Counted from the stretch's first letter, positions 35,922 to 49,849 are shown. The stretch: 64,000 bases of DNA from Ectocarpus siliculosus (GCA_000310025.1 FN649743.1:3536844-3600843); one strand, 5' to 3'. Notes: generated by a model from the sequence alone, not told the origin. A program made the numbers and translations.

Positions 35922-38900
35922 CTACTCCCACTTTCGCAATCGCAAATGCACTCCCCCTCCTGGTAGCACCGTAAAACCGGCCTGCATGTCTTTGGTCAAG
36001 CCGGCATCCACGGCCCCCCGGCTTCCCGCTGCCTCGCTCTCATCGATGGCATCGTCGTTGGAGGCTGGAGAAAAATCCAAGGCTAAGCAAATGCGGGCAA
36101 GAAGTATCCGTAGTGCCACGCCCGCGAACGGTCGCCCCACGCAGCCGCGCGGACCCGAAGCGTAGGGAATGAAGGACCCTGCGGGCTGAAAGGATTGAGA
36201 TGCGACGAGAGGGGGGAGGGGGAGGGGTGTCAAGTGAGAGGAGGCGGTATCTTCGGGGGAGGGGGGATACGCACGTGCTACTTGTCTCTTCTCATGTTGT
36301 CATTGACTGCCGACCCCGTTAGACAGGGCGTTGCATGAAGCGGTACCGCATTCGTCTAGTCTTCAAACGGATCAACTAGGCTGCCAGAAATCTTGTACTA
36401 AGGGCGACGCCGCAGGTGATTGGGGGGCAGGTGGTAAAGAGTGTCCACCGCACCCTTGACGTACTGTGAAATCACCACGCACCACAATGTGGTCCAGCCA
36501 TACCTGGCCGTATCTAACTTGACCTAGTTGATCAAGCGCTAGCATTGCATGCAAAAAACCAAATGAATGACATGGTGCCCAGCATCTTTGCCGCAGACAC
36601 AGAAACAATTCCCCACACATTCACCGATGAACCAAAAACAACAGTCCTGGAGCGAAACGGTTTCCTCATAACACGTCCCCCACATCTCGCCGCAAAACTA
36701 AGTGTGCTTCCTGCACAGCACTCCTTGCCGCAAAACTCGCCTGCCGTGCCCCGTTCAGCCACCGCCCGGGCATAAACTTGTCCGGTGATTTCCACAAAGC
36801 CGGGTGCCGGTGAAGGCCGTAGATCCACACGCACGCAAGAGCGCCGGCCGGCAACAAGGTGCCTGGTTATGTTTTGTTTTCGCAGAATTTCGAAGAGCGG
36901 AAGACAGGGGTAGGGTTGTCAGGGCAACAAACAACAAGTTGTGGGAGTGGCATAGCCAAGGGAAGAAGGTAAACTTCGGCAGGAAACGAAAATGAAAGGA
37001 ATTTTCTCGCGGAGGGATGCTGCTGAAGGAAGAACATGGCATTCGCAATGACATGCTGTTGGGTTTGGATCGGGGTTTTACGCAAGAGCGGAGTTCGGCG
37101 TTGATCGTTGGTTCGGGGGGATTCCACGGTTGTAGGGAGCCCCAGGGGGACCTTCAAGATTATACCAACAGCAGATTGTTTCCATAGATGGCCATGTCGT
37201 TATTGTTCGCTCCAACTGCCTACCGTTGCACGGCCACCTGGTCCCGACTGCAAGCCTTCATACCCACCGATCGCTCCCGTACTTAGTAAAAACACAAATA
37301 CCCTAAAAAGCGGTATGCGCCGAAATCCCAAGCCACCGGCTCATGCGCACTATTGCATTCTTTGAGTTGAACCTGGTGCCTTGGCGTCTCTAGCACGCAA
37401 CAAGAGAGAGGAAGTTCATAAGTGTGGAGAGGGGCCCAGGACCTCAACAAAAACGTTCAGCCTTTAAGTAATTCTGCTAATGGCCCAAACGTGCCTTGGC
37501 TAATCGCAGGTATGCGCTACTCTGCTGTGTCATGTAACCGCCTCTCGACACGCGGATTAAAAACACGTAAGGTTTCGCGTGCACGAGACTATTGGACCTT
37601 CGCCGAGCCGCAGTGGTGTATACCTTCAATAAATTGAAGCGAACAGGCAAGGCAATACTAGATGCACTAAATAGCGAAACCACCTCCGTTGCGTCGAACG
37701 TTTGAATGTTCTTCTCGCCGTCGTCGAGGGAAGCTATGTCGAACACGACCGGGGATGCAAGCTTAATTTCCCAGGAAACAAACTTCTCCGCCGCGGTACC
37801 AGTACGCACTGCTTATACGGGCGTCTTTGAAATTGGAAAATACGCAACATGCCACCACCCACCACCGCTACTGGTAAGCTACTACTCGCGCAACATTCCA
37901 TCAGCGTTACCAATACTATTCCTTTCGAGATTACCGTTAAACCTACGTGTGTCACTATAATGTAGTGGTTCGCCCTCCTCACCGTCTTTAAGGCGCAGAT
38001 CAGTCGACAAGTGCCGAACGACAAAGGGCGCAACCGGATACAGCCGTTGGGACTCCCGGATGCACGCGTCCACCATGGGCAGGAGAGGGCGGCGTTGTTG
38101 CCGAGCCTCCTCGTTGTGGTTTCGGGTGGCTGGGGCTGTGAAACCACCATCGCCACCTCCAGCGCAGTCAACGTAGCCGTCGGGGCTCCCTACTGCCGCG
38201 AGCACCTCTCGATGCACCTAAAGATAAAACAACGACGAGAGGACGCGTTATTCTAAGATTGATCTGCGCGCGGCATCGACTGCTCAAACCGACTGAACCT
38301 ACGGGACGTCGATCTCCTGCGCGAAAATACAGGAAAAGAAACGCCTTCTTTTCCCCCCGAGTCCCCCGACATAAGGGCCCTAGACGGAAGAATACAGTCT
38401 CCGTCCTAGCTTGCATGACTCGCAATGTTTGTGTGTTAAGTACTAGGAAATACAGCAAGTGCCCCGAAAGTCGTGAGTACGAATGAAACCGCCGTTCGTT
38501 CTTTCGATAAAGATGGAAAATTCGAAAAAGAGGTGCGGATGAGGCGCGACCCGTTGGCCCTGTGAGGGAACCTCGGTACTGGTAGTTGGGTTTCCTTGAA
38601 GAATGGATTATCCTGTAGACCATCGAACTATACCTCGAGAAGGTGGGGCCTGTTCTCGGGGAGCGACAGGAGGTGCATCGTCCAGCTCAGGGTAGCTGCG
38701 CTCGTATCCTGCCCGGCGAAGAGCAGCGTGATCGTCTGTTGCGCGCATACACAGCATCAAGCACACAGAGAGAGAGGAAGCAAGGCACCAGATTAAGCTT
38801 TGACGGTCGGGCTTATACGAAAGTATTCAGACCCCTACAGCACCATAGGATGTGCTAGACAGATGGTACACACTCATTGTCCACCTGCAGACAAAAGAAT

Positions 38901-41900
38901 AAATTACGTATAACACCCAACATCATCGCGCAAGCGACGCAAGAACACCAGCAACTTATTTTTTGCCCGCGACCTGCGAACCCGCTTGCCTCGTCTCAAG
39001 AATTTTGGAGCCCCCAATGTCCTTTCCCCCTTCCGTGCAAAGTCTTCACCTGAAAACGCTTTCTGAAGAAAAAATGTTAAATAAACACGGAGAACGCATC
39101 ACCAAATTCCACATTAAACTCAAACTACAAATTCTGCCAAACACACGAGTGAAGGCTAAAAGTGACGTTTCAGAAGAGCCCTTCCCCAGAAATGGACTTG
39201 TTGGTTGGTTTGAATATTGCAACAATAATAGTCCAATCACATTCAATATTGATCACGAATCGCTCAACGATCGGCAGTCACCTACCGCCCGCCCATGTTT
39301 TTCGCTGCGACACAATCACTCTTAGCCAGGCCGAGTCAACAAACAATCCGGCTTACCTCGTCAACCATGGATCCAGGATACGCCCTGTGGCTCTCCCGCG
39401 CCGCCATGTTGAACAAAGCTGTCTTCGGTGCGTTTTCTCCCGATCGACCTCCCGCTGCCGTCCCTCTTCCTTCCTCCCTCGAACCTCCACCGACGGCAGA
39501 GCGCTTGCCACTGCGGCCACCTTCTCCTATCAGTGTCGAGACGGCCTCCCTTGCCATCGCTCCTTCGACCCGGTTTGTTTTTCTGCTTGTGCTACTGTTG
39601 GTGACCGTGGTGTCGCCAGCGCTAGAGCCTCCAGCCGTGTCTCGGCTGTTGCCTCCGGTGCACCGCACACCGTGTTCTGGTTGATTTTTCCCGCCGTCTG
39701 CAACGGCGGTCTCGATAACCAGTTCCGCAAACTCCCGGATGGGAAGCATGTTTTTGGTCTCCCGGGCGTGGAAGGGAGAGAAGGCTCGGTACACCCAGCC
39801 CCATGCAAACATCCAGACGCTTCTAGAGTTTCAGTGTGACAGAGACGGAGGAAGGAGTATTCGAAATGCACTTTAATGGTACAGCAGCAGCAAAGCAACG
39901 TTCAGTGTCCTCGAACTAACCGTCGGTCAGCCGTCACAGCGCCATTTCCTGGCAAAAAACCCCAAGAAAAACACTGTTTACCACCCCAGGATATCAGCAA
40001 AGGCATATGCTATAGATTTTACTCCTTGCACCGTTCAGAATGATTCAACATCATACGCAGCAATGCATCGAAAGCTACCCCATATTTGTGCAGGGGCTTG
40101 GACTTGTCACGACAATTCGCCAGAAAGGCTTCAGCGCCAACGTTTGCCGAAAGCGGTCGCCCGGAGATGTATCATCCTTTCACGGCCGACACAGACTGAA
40201 CGTTCTTGTTAAATGCTTTTCAACCCAAAGTCAACAACAACAACAGCAGCAACAACTCCAGAGCAACAAAGCGCAGGTCCTGCCATTACTAGTTGGAGAG
40301 CCAGAGCATACCTGGAGCGCGCCAGGATGACCATCCGCATATCCGTCACTGCATCTAAGTATCGCGAAAGAAGGTGTTTTCTTTCCGGGGACGCACACAC
40401 GTTCTCCCCCCCGCAGAGAAAGCGGTGGACCAGATTGAGCGTATGGCACTGGAGGAGTCTGACGACCTCAACCTCCAGCTTGGATTGTGATGATCGTTTG
40501 TGGTTGAAGAGAGCAAGGGAAAGGGTTCCAATTCTGTTGTTAACCTGTTGTTGCGTATCACACAGTGGTTGTGGTGTTTGCTGAGCAAATGGTTGCCCAT
40601 GGTCTCAAATCGCATGGGGCACAACGTTTTGGAATACCTTATACTTGAATACACTACTCGGTTGAATGTGCACCTGCCGGCCGCTACAAGCTCAGCAAGT
40701 CTAGACTCGTACCGCCACTAACCTCTCCTCCTTTCTCCCGCAAGGCTTCCACCTCTCTCAACAGCGAGTCCGCTTCCTCATTGGCAAGCACCGCCAACGC
40801 CTTCCCGCTTCCAACCGCAGCACCGCGCCCTCCGCCAACCTCACCGCTCACGACCCCTCTCGTATCGGCAACACCACCACCGGAGGCGGTCACAGCGCCC
40901 CCTCGGAACAAGGCGTGCGCCACGGTTGCCCGTTTCTTCCTCCATTCCTCCCCGTCCGCCGTGAACACGCCTCTTCCGAAAAAACTCCCGAAGTGGTCAT
41001 ACCCAGGCCGTTTCGTATGCTGCGCAAGGGGGGCGGTGTGGAGCAGCAGAGTTTCCACTTCTCTGAAGGGCTCAATAGTTTCGTTGATATCGTGTTTAGA
41101 GCACTTCGTGCCAACTCTTGCTCTGTTCTAGTTCAAATTCTGCAAAGACGGTCGACGTCGACGAACGCATACGCCCGGGAGAAAGCCAGCAAGTCTCTGC
41201 ACATAAAACCATGAGCGCTTCAGTGCCGGAGGGACAGGAACATCCACGAACACATGCGGCGTTCCGCCCAGGGTGGTTGGATTTCACATCTCCTGTAAAA
41301 ATAGGAAGACAATTGCCTGCTCAAAACAAACGTGGGTGCTGTGGCAACACCGCTGTACGCTTCTGTCTCATGGCCTTCACATATCGCAAAGCAGCTCGCC
41401 TGGGAAAGCACCAGCGTGGCAGCCTCCGGGTCGGCGACATGCACGACGGCCTGAGTGCCTGCCGAGGCGAAAAACACGACACACACGGCCGCGTGGGAGA
41501 CGGGATTTTCATCAGAGGGCCGGGAAAAGACATCGGCCTTGACTGCTTCAAAAACGGGGTCAACAACCCTCCAGGGCCCAGACAGCGTACGCGCAGCCCT
41601 GACAAAACACTAGGCAAAGGGGGGTAGCTCTTGCATATTGTCCTCTCCCGCTCCCACGATACAACCACTCTCAGAACTTTCTTCGACGGCAGCGCCAGGA
41701 AACACGGGCAGCCCGTTCCTGCCCTTTAGACATAGGCTTGCACATTCTGCGTGTTGAAGAAAATACGCAACAGATTTTGCATGGTTCGGCGTGAGGATCG
41801 CGAAAACGACGGCGACGGCCCTCACCGAAGACCGTGCCGTACATCCCGTGAGGCCCCTCAAGCACCTCCATCCGTTTGAGCACCCTCGACAGACTTGAAC

Positions 41901-41960
41901 CCTTCTGTCGGCGGCCGTCCATGCGCCAAAACTTCGGGTACCACAGCACCACAGGAAGGC
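35922..41960 (-). CDS. Cytochrome P450 monooxygenase
   Basis: Haem-thiolate monooxygenase, substrate unknown. Minus-strand exons: 41960-41826, 41458-41400, 41019-40688, 40458 to about 40312 (one or two exons, not resolved), 39822-39357, 38735-38634, 38217-37983, 36862-36741 and 36185-35922 (stop at 35922). Phases agree at every resolved joint. Landmarks in order: [17 protein letters not shown]-helix [19 protein letters not shown]-helix [16 protein letters not shown]-helix ESQR within [46 protein letters not shown]; haem loop [12 protein letters not shown] with the cysteine ligand. The haem motif has Tyr where Phe is usual. Two introns start with GC: after LVLSQ (41399) and after NGARQ (36740). 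A Gly/Ser-rich insert lies between the F/G region and the I-helix. The membrane anchor and start codon lie upstream of 41960, probably before 42.9 kb, and are not resolved. IMPACT starts divergently at 43653. I do not assign a CYP family. Confidence 0.9.
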
Positions 41961-42895
41961 CTACAAATATGGGCGTTGAGGTGTTCGTGGGGGGGGCAGT
42001 TGGCGAAGAGGGGAAAGGAAAGTGGGCGCATGGCGCAACACATGCAGTGGCGCGCAATGTTCTTATTTTGTGTCCTCGATTAGAGGCGGAAGATATGTCC
42101 GCACCAGAGTCAAACCAGAGGTCTGAGATTGTGGTGGCGCTACATGCTGCTGCACGCCCAACAGAAGTTGACCAACTACCGGCGCATATATTGTCGAGCA
42201 TATGCCATGTAGAGGGAGGCTTTCCGGCTGAATGCGGCGGCACAGTGTGGGTGCATTGTTGCGCGCGCTTCACCATGTGTGTGTACATTGTTGGGGTGCA
42301 CTTCAGCATGCGTGTACATCCAACGCGCGCACGCACTTGCAGCACTTCATGAAAAACATTGTGGGGCCGGTGCGTTCTGTTAGAGTACGGGCAATCACGC
42401 TATTATCTTTAGTGGCACGCGGATACGAGCGCACGTTTTACCGTGACTGGAGTAGCCTACCACTGACACGAAAATCTTGATTCGGCTTCCTCTGAAAGTT
42501 TTCCGAAAAAAAAACTCATGTAGCATCATGTGTCGTCAACGAATCAAAGCAAATGGTCGCACCTGAACGAAACGGGGGGGTGGTGAGTGGTGGAAGAAAA
42601 CCAAGAAGGCGGGGAATTCGGCGGGGGAACTCGCTTACGTGGTCCTTCATGCACCGACCAAAGGTATCATCACATCTCGGGGTTCGCCAGGGTAGATGGA
42701 GCGGGTGTATTTTGAAGCTCGAACATCGCGGTCGGGCCGAAGACATCGCAATCGCAGCTCAAGAGGGAGACTCGAATCAGTGTTGGAGCCGTAGCGCCAG
42801 ACTCGGCCGCAGAACGGCAGCAGCCGCATCAGAGCGCTCTTTCTTCAGAAGCGGTATCATTTGGCGATCTTGTAGACTTCGTGGTTTGCGCGCCG

Positions 42896-42942
<47 letters not shown>

Positions 42943-43652
42943 GTCTTTCTCTCAGTCTCTCCCCCTCTCTTTTTTCTGGCATGCGGTGGCTGCTGTATTC
43001 GTTGAATAGCATGATATGCGTGTACTATTGTGGGTGGGGGGCATCACTGCTGCCGTTGAATTGTGGAATTGCGACCTCGTGACGTGCTTGTTGAGGTACA
43101 GAGAGTAGCACAAATCATGTGTCATGTCACTTCACGTCAACCCTGCAACCTAAACACTAAGCTCAGAGGCAGAAGTCCACGAACTCCCCCTCAACGACAA
43201 ATGAAACAGCAACAGAAGGCTCGTGCATCCCACTCACCGGCCCGGACACGCAGGATGTAGTATGCTCGGAGCATGCCTAGGCCCACCTTCCCTAGCGTTG
43301 CAGCCGAGAGAGCCACAAGTGCTACCAACGTCCATGATGCCAGAGGGAACTCCAGATCAGGGAGGCCCATCCCGTCGCGGCAGTAGTACCACTAAGCGTC
43401 AGCAGCAGCACCCGCCACCCTTTTTAAAAGGGTATCGTGTCCGTTGGACGCCTGCTGCGTGCTCTTTCACGACTCACGACACCGCGAACTCGGCGGTGCG
43501 TGTGTGTTGGCGCAAACCGGGACTGTCAGGAGTTACTAAGGGACCTCAGCATGCGGGGTTGCGCTCCGCGAGCCCCCCCGATATGCGCAACACGCAATCA
43601 TGGGGCTTTATGGCACACCACAGCACTGACAAGTGATAAGGTACGCGCTCAA
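41961..43652. promoter_or_regulatory. Shared 5' region of the divergent P450 and IMPACT genes
   Basis: The stretch holds the unresolved 5' exon(s) of the P450 (minus) and the upstream region of IMPACT (plus). A pure (CT)n tract lies at 42899-42938. The two starts are close enough for a bidirectional promoter, but no TATA box or other element could be singled out. Confidence 0.35.
42899..42938. repeat. (CT)n microsatellite
   Basis: About 20 CT units in the region between the divergent P450 and IMPACT genes. Confidence 0.95.
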
Positions 43653-45920
43653 ATGGGGAACGATAGTGGGGACCTGTCGGTCCAGGAGAGGGAGGCCAAT
43701 GTGTCTGCCCAGCTGGAGGAACTGGAAGCCCTTGAAGCGATATATGGGGAAGGTTATGAGGCCGTGAGAGGTTCCGCCGCATCGCCGCAGGTTTGTTGAA
43801 ACATTTCATCCGCCTATTTTGCTTTAATCCGCCGTGAGTGTCGCTGTACAATACATTGACATGCGTGGCACCAGCCGCAATACGATTGGCTTTCTACTGG
43901 CCAGTTTACATGTTGGGTGTTGGGTGTATTCCTTCCGTCCGTAGGTGCTGGCGGCGTCCTTATGCACGTTGCATCCGAAAACAACCAGTAAACAGCTGCA
44001 TGCAGTTCGTTTTGAAAGAACTTCGCCCCATCGCCCATCGCGGGCCGCACCGCGAATATGTTCACGACCTACTACTGTACCTGTTTGACGGGTTCAAAAG
44101 CTAACGCTTATGTGAGGTGGTTGAACTTGCACCTGACACTAGGCCTACCTGCTGTGTTGCGTCCTCGCGCGCAGTAATTTTCAGTATGAGTTCATTCGGA
44201 GTCAGGGGCAAGGCCTGTATGCTACTGCAGGACGGAACAAGCAGTGTCTCGTTGTTCGAGGTTAGACTTGTATCATAGCTCCCGGCCTCTGTCGGGAGCA
44301 GCAGCTCTTAGGTTAGCATGCTTCGTAAGGTGTGAAGAGGCTCGGGTTGTTCACTGCCGCGACCGGCGCCTCTGCGAACCCTCCGAGTTGACAGCACAAA
44401 AGTAACACCCGCTTGGTGCGGGCTAGATATACGTCACACGCGGGGAGACAGCAACGAGCGCCCCACCCAGGCTGCCGTACCAACATGAGCCGCGTTTATG
44501 GTACGTCTGTCTCTTGGATTTGTTGGATTCCAGCTTCGCATCCGGGTGTCCGAGATCCCGCTCGTTAGCCTCCACTTGCGCTTACCTGTGGGGTACCCGT
44601 CCCGCGACTTTCCCGAATTGGAGATCAAAGCGCCGGGGCTCGGGCAGGCGGCACGCAGGAAAATCCGCGAAGGTGCGTCGAATTGAAAGAGAGGTAGAGC
44701 GTACGTCCAGAGGAAGAAGCGGAGAAGAAGCGACACCAACAGTTTTTTGCGAAGGGCCTTGGAAAGAGGCACCGTTCACCCCATTGTTCACAGTACTGTA
44801 ACCGCATCGTGCTGCATACAAACAGCCGTGAAGGCCTCATGCTTGAACGTGGCACAACTCTGGTGCCGAAAATCGATACCAGATCTTGCCCCGTGTTTTC
44901 TGTGCGGTGAATTATTGTCCTCCACAACAAGCACCGCTTTAAATATATCTGCTGTATATCATCAACAGCTTCAACGCGACCGACTTCATCAGCAACAAGT
45001 TCAAGTAATCGTGTTATAATTTTGTGTGTTTGTTACGAAGTATTTGGAATTTGTTCTGTCCGTGTGAACCAGCGTATTCTTTCGGTAGTCGATATTCGGC
45101 CTCGCACCATCATTGGTTCACGATCCATGTAGGATTGAAAGTTATGGTACTTTGGTTTACGCAGGAAACAATAGCAGGTACTCTTTGCAAACGCAAGAAT
45201 AGCACAAGTAAAACTTGAAACATCACTTGGTGCATTAGTGGTTGAAAAGCGTGAAACGATTTGAGTTACCCAGGAAACGAATGTACTTGCTAGCTTTATT
45301 CATTGAGGGGGAATGCTATGGAAATGTTAGCAGACAGCCAGTATATCGTTGATCTCATATGTGTCGGTTCGACTTTCGGTTCGAATGTAACGTACGTATG
45401 TGTATGCGGAGAGATTACCCCGCAGGATTCTCTGCTTGCTAGCCGAGTAGCTTACTCTTGTGTGATCCTTCCGGATAGTGTTGGCCACCACCTAAGAGCC
45501 AGTGTTCCAATATCTCAACATCTTGTTCACACCGTGCAAAGACTCTCGTCTTCCAGGCTACCCTCTCGCACGTGTCATCACCTCGACTAACGTCGACGAC
45601 ACAGCCTCAAAGCCACCATGCTAGGGTATCACACCATATCCGTAATATCCACCTCTTCCTCACACACAAGCTACATAGCAGCAATCTCCCAGTGCAGGGT
45701 ATTGCTGCTAGCGTGGGAGAAACAGATATTGGATTTAGGTGGGATCGAGTCCTCTCGTTGAACTTCAGCCTCAGGACACTGTCGTCCAACTCGTGATTCC
45801 CCCCTGCTTGTGGACCCTCAAGGCTAGAAGGCGTGTTCGCACTATCATCCAGCTATATTAACGTTCTTCATTGGTCAGCCGGTTAGCGCGGTCTATTAGT
45901 TATAGACCCTCTTCTCCCTC

Positions 45921-45956
<36 letters not shown>

Positions 45957-48341
45957 CGCTCTCTCTCTCTCTCTCTGCCACTATTTCTCCAACACTATTC
46001 CTGACCATCTCCCTGGCTGTGGTCACCACCTCAACCACCATACTCGTGGTAGCCCTATTGCCTCCGGCTTCCCCAAGCAGTGAACCTGTGGAAGTCGGCA
46101 AACCATCCCCTGGTGGGACCGTCGTCGTTTTTGATTGGGTCGAGACTCTCCGAGACTTGCTATCCCGAACAGACTACACCAGCGGTTCTCCCGCAGCAGA
46201 CGGCGGCGACAACAACGACGGCGACGAGCAAACCGTTTCGTCGCTCACCGCCACAGCGGGCAAATTTGACGAGGACGAGGAGGGAGGGGAAGAACCACTG
46301 GAAGCGGAACTCCCGGCGGAAGAGTACGTGGAGATATTCCACGGCCAGGCTTTCACGGATCGAAAGAGCACGTTCCAGGCACACCTCGCAAGGGTGTCCT
46401 CCGAGTCTCAGGTACGTGGACCGGCCTACTTGTGTTCTTGAAACAGTGTTCTAAAGGTCATTTTGGGGCAACTTTTCGAGTTTTTGCGTTGAGGGTTCTC
46501 CGACAGTCGGGTACCACGTCGTGTTTTGATTGGTTGTTGTCGGTGCTCGAGCGTTGATTTCGCACAGAGGAACGCACCTTTGTTTTGTCTCTGTTGATTT
46601 TCGATTTCCTCGCAACATTCCTCACCATACAGTTTTTCCGTCGGTCCGTTGACGTGGGCAGACGGGTCCGGAGTGGTCAATCAGGCTCCACGCGCCCGAA
46701 TTTTGTCCCAAGGTCTGCAGCAGGAGATATCGGGCATGCCGTTACGGCCCCCTTACTGCGTGTGTTCCTCTGCTTCTGTCTATCTGCCTTGAGGTGTATT
46801 CGTGTACTTATGCGTGTAGACTAACATTCGAACTGCGGTCATATTGCAAGGCGGTGGATATTGGTGGTGTCTTGTGTTCCGTCATGCCGTTGTCAAGCTT
46901 TTGACAGTTTTGTTTTCGTCGGCTGTTTCCTGTTTTCCGCCGTACAGGTGACGTGGGTGAGGCGTCGACTGATGGAAAACGGTAAGGTTGCCCGCGCGAC
47001 CCACAACGTGGCCGCCTGGAGAGTATGGGACGAGGCCAGGGGGGTTCAACTGCATGACAACGACGACGATGGCAAGTCCGTGGACTAGATTAATTCGGGA
47101 CATATTGCGAGAAACAAACCCAGCACACAGGGCACAAAACCTTGGTTTATCCATTACCTCGAAGTTGTGTGTCCCACATGCGCCGAAAGTTCACCCTCAG
47201 CGCTTTCTCAACGATGTTTGTCAGGACGACCACCGATGGGCAATGCGGCATCATGTGGCGGGCAGAACTTGTGATGCAATACTTCCTAGACACACACAAG
47301 GCTCAACAACATTCATTCCTCGTGTGTCACGTACTTCTGCTTTCTTCTCTCTCGCCCAGGTGAGAGTGCCGCGGGCAGCCGACTGGCGCACATGCTGGCC
47401 ATCACTGGGGCTCAGAACGTCGTGGTGGTTGTGTCACGGTGGTAAGACCTTCTCTTCCACATGAGCAGTGTTTTTAGGTTGTTTGGTGATACCGGTTTTC
47501 TGGCATCTTACCATCGCCCCTGAGCGGGAAGGACTCTCGGACGTTCTCTCGGTCTCACGGCAGATTCTTGCTGGCGTGTGTATGGCCCGCAAACCTGGAG
47601 GTGCCACGAGAGGAATAGCGAGCACTGCACGCCACTGATACTAAAACCCCGGTGCTGACCCACAAACGATTCATAATAGTGTACATTAAACCATGTACGC
47701 CGAGAAATCACTTGACGTGTGGATGGGTTTCTAGTTACCAAGTTGTCTCCCGAAGTCCTCTCCCGGGCAACTTTCCGTTCGAAATCAAAGCGCTTTTCGT
47801 GCCGCTGCCGATGAGGCAGGGGGTGAGTGCTTGGTCATCCATTACCCTCCCGAAGCTGGTCTCTCAGGGCGATAGTCCTAGGAACAGGGTGCATCGGCAC
47901 AAGCTTGCAAACCACCAGTCGAGGAGCTCTCACGTACTCGCCCCTACGGCTCGCGTAACCGATGTATCATCACGCACAACCCGGGCCAAACCCTAACTCA
48001 AGCAACTTCAAGCATGTTCGTAATAGGTCAGCAGACCTCAGCAGCCCGCCTTACCAAAACCAACTGACGAACCAGTGAGTAAGACAAAGAGGAAGACGCA
48101 AAAAAAAGTCTTGCCTCTCTTATGCCTGGCAGATTAACAACATGAAAAACGCCCATTCGAACTGCACAGGTACGGGGGCATACACCTCGGACCCGACCGT
48201 TTCAAGCACATCAACAACGCGGCGAGGGAACTGCTCGTGTACTGTGGCGCCACCAAAGCAGACGCGGAAGTAGGGGGAGGCGGGGCAGGTGGGAAGACAA
48301 GGGTTCGACGGAAACGAGGCTCGGGAGGCGGTGGATCATAG
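43653..48341 (+). CDS. IMPACT/YIH1 homologue (RWD + UPF0029)
   Basis: IMPACT-type proteins bind GCN1 through the RWD domain and restrain the eIF2-alpha kinase GCN2 in the cytosol. Exons: 43653 to about 43790 (end uncertain), 44175-44260, 44534-44672, 46053-46411, 46948-47071, 47360-47441 and 48170-48341 (stop TAG 48339-48341). Exon 1 opens the RWD domain (QLEELEALEAIYGE); exon 3 carries LRLPVGYPSRDFPELEI; exon 4 ends the RWD (FDWVETLRDLL), adds an acidic linker and starts the UPF0029 domain (HGQAFTDRKSTFQAHLA). Later exons give ATHNVAAWRVWDE, GESAAGSRLAHML, VVVVVSRW and YGGIHLGPDRFKHINNAARELL, the family core. The C-terminus is Gly/Arg-rich. The exon 5 donor at 47072 is GC, and only that donor restores the GE--AG frame. 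For exon 1, ending at GAAG (43753) instead of 43790 would fit exon 2 phase better. A CT tract sits in intron 3. Confidence 0.92.
45919..45977. repeat. (TC)n microsatellite in IMPACT intron 3
   Basis: A CT/CTCG tract about 75 bp upstream of the exon 4 acceptor at 46052. Just before it, GGTCTAT and ATAGACC form a perfect 7-bp hairpin stem (45890-45908). Confidence 0.9.
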
Positions 48342-49845
48342 ATGCAAAAGTTGCGGCAGTACATTTGACAAGGGGGCGTTGGCGGTGCGTAGATGTGGCG
48401 GAACAGGTCAGCAGGTCCGTCCAGCACAACCTGGCGTCTCTCGAGGGTAGTTCGACGCTTCTTTCGGAGTTTAAGGGGAAAGATCATCAAACAGGAGACT
48501 CCCCTTTTGACAAGCTGCGAAAAAGCAACACAGAGCAACAAGAGAGCACTATCAGGTTGCAAGTGCGTTTGTCCACTACTGTTCGGGCTTGAACATGTGC
48601 CCATCCGTTGACATTCGGGCACGCGATTTCCTGCCTAGGTTGCGGAGAAGCAAACGAGATCCGCACATACGTAACAAGGCGCGTGTTCCGTAATCTTGTT
48701 AGTTGGAAGAAATTCGAAGCAGTCTGTGTCGAAATTCGAATCCAAATAGGGTTGGTTTCTGCGACGTATATGTTTTTTTTTCGAGGTATGTTCGTCTGGA
48801 AGAAAAGTGGGACTGCGGCATGGTGTCACTATGATATGCTCAGGCAACCCCTTGCTCAAAGGCAAATACGCCGTTTGTCCCAACCAAGAAACGGAATACC
48901 ACGCACACAAACCCCTCTAATACCTGCGGCAAGTGGGAGGTTAAGCTCCTGTAACACCTATGTACCGTAAAAAATATTCGAAAAAATCGCGTAGATGAGG
49001 ATCCCGGCCTATCTCCTGCAGATGAATTGGTGTGATGGTGTACCACATGAGAAGATAGACTTGTGGGTCCTCGCGTGGTTGTCCGTAGCGGCGAGAGCCG
49101 AACTCCAGGATATGGGGGAAGCAGACGGCAACCACAACCTAGTTCTCCTTTCCACGCCAGACAAAGCTTGCGTGAAGGTATACCTTCATAAAACAACGAC
49201 AAAAGTGGGTGCCTTGCCGCCCAAGTCGCAGGTTGTAAGGCGTGTGTGTGTGATCTTCCCACCAATTTTGGACCCCGACACTTTTCGGTATATTTGTGAC
49301 TCAGCAGCCTGGGCAAACGTTTGCCTATTGTTATTCGTGAAGAGGGTTCCGTGGGTATTCCCTCATTGTTGTATGTACTCACGACAATACGCTTCTGAAT
49401 TCAAGCTGTTGTAATTGCATCTATTTCCTGTGCATCATCCTACGAACGCAGCATAAATCGCTCCTGTTGTGTTGGGCCACAGGCGCACGCGCGAAAAGCC
49501 TGTAAGACAAACAGTTCAGCCGGCGTCCTCTTTCAAACATTCTTTGAGGCAATATGCTTCAAATCAACACTTGGCACCCCGACTTTGTTACAGCAACAAC
49601 CAGGCACGGCGGCGACGACGTGGCACCTAAGCCCCCATTCCTATAAGCTCCTTGTCTCAAGAACGAGACGGATTTCCTCGGCAGACTGGTATCCACAGAC
49701 TAATCAGCAGCGCACAACGCTCAGAGGCCACAGTAGCACGACGATTCCGGCCACCTCGCCGCAGGGAAACGAGGGGAGGACACCATCTCGCCCGAAAACA
49801 GCAAAAGTCCTGACGCCAGGGACATCGACGCAACGACCAACAAGA
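48342..49845. other. Spacer between convergent IMPACT and EsV-1-7 genes
   Basis: This holds the IMPACT 3' untranslated region. No further gene was recognised. Confidence 0.5.
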
Positions 49846-49849
49846 GGCC

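Noticed and set aside
37477-37830. Extra P450 exon between the K-helix and PERF exons
   Set aside because: The frame looks protein-like, but joining 37983 directly to 36862 already gives a continuous canonical P450 sequence in phase.
40231-40449. Poly-Cys frame on the minus strand
   Set aside because: It comes from a CAACAACAG-type triplet run.
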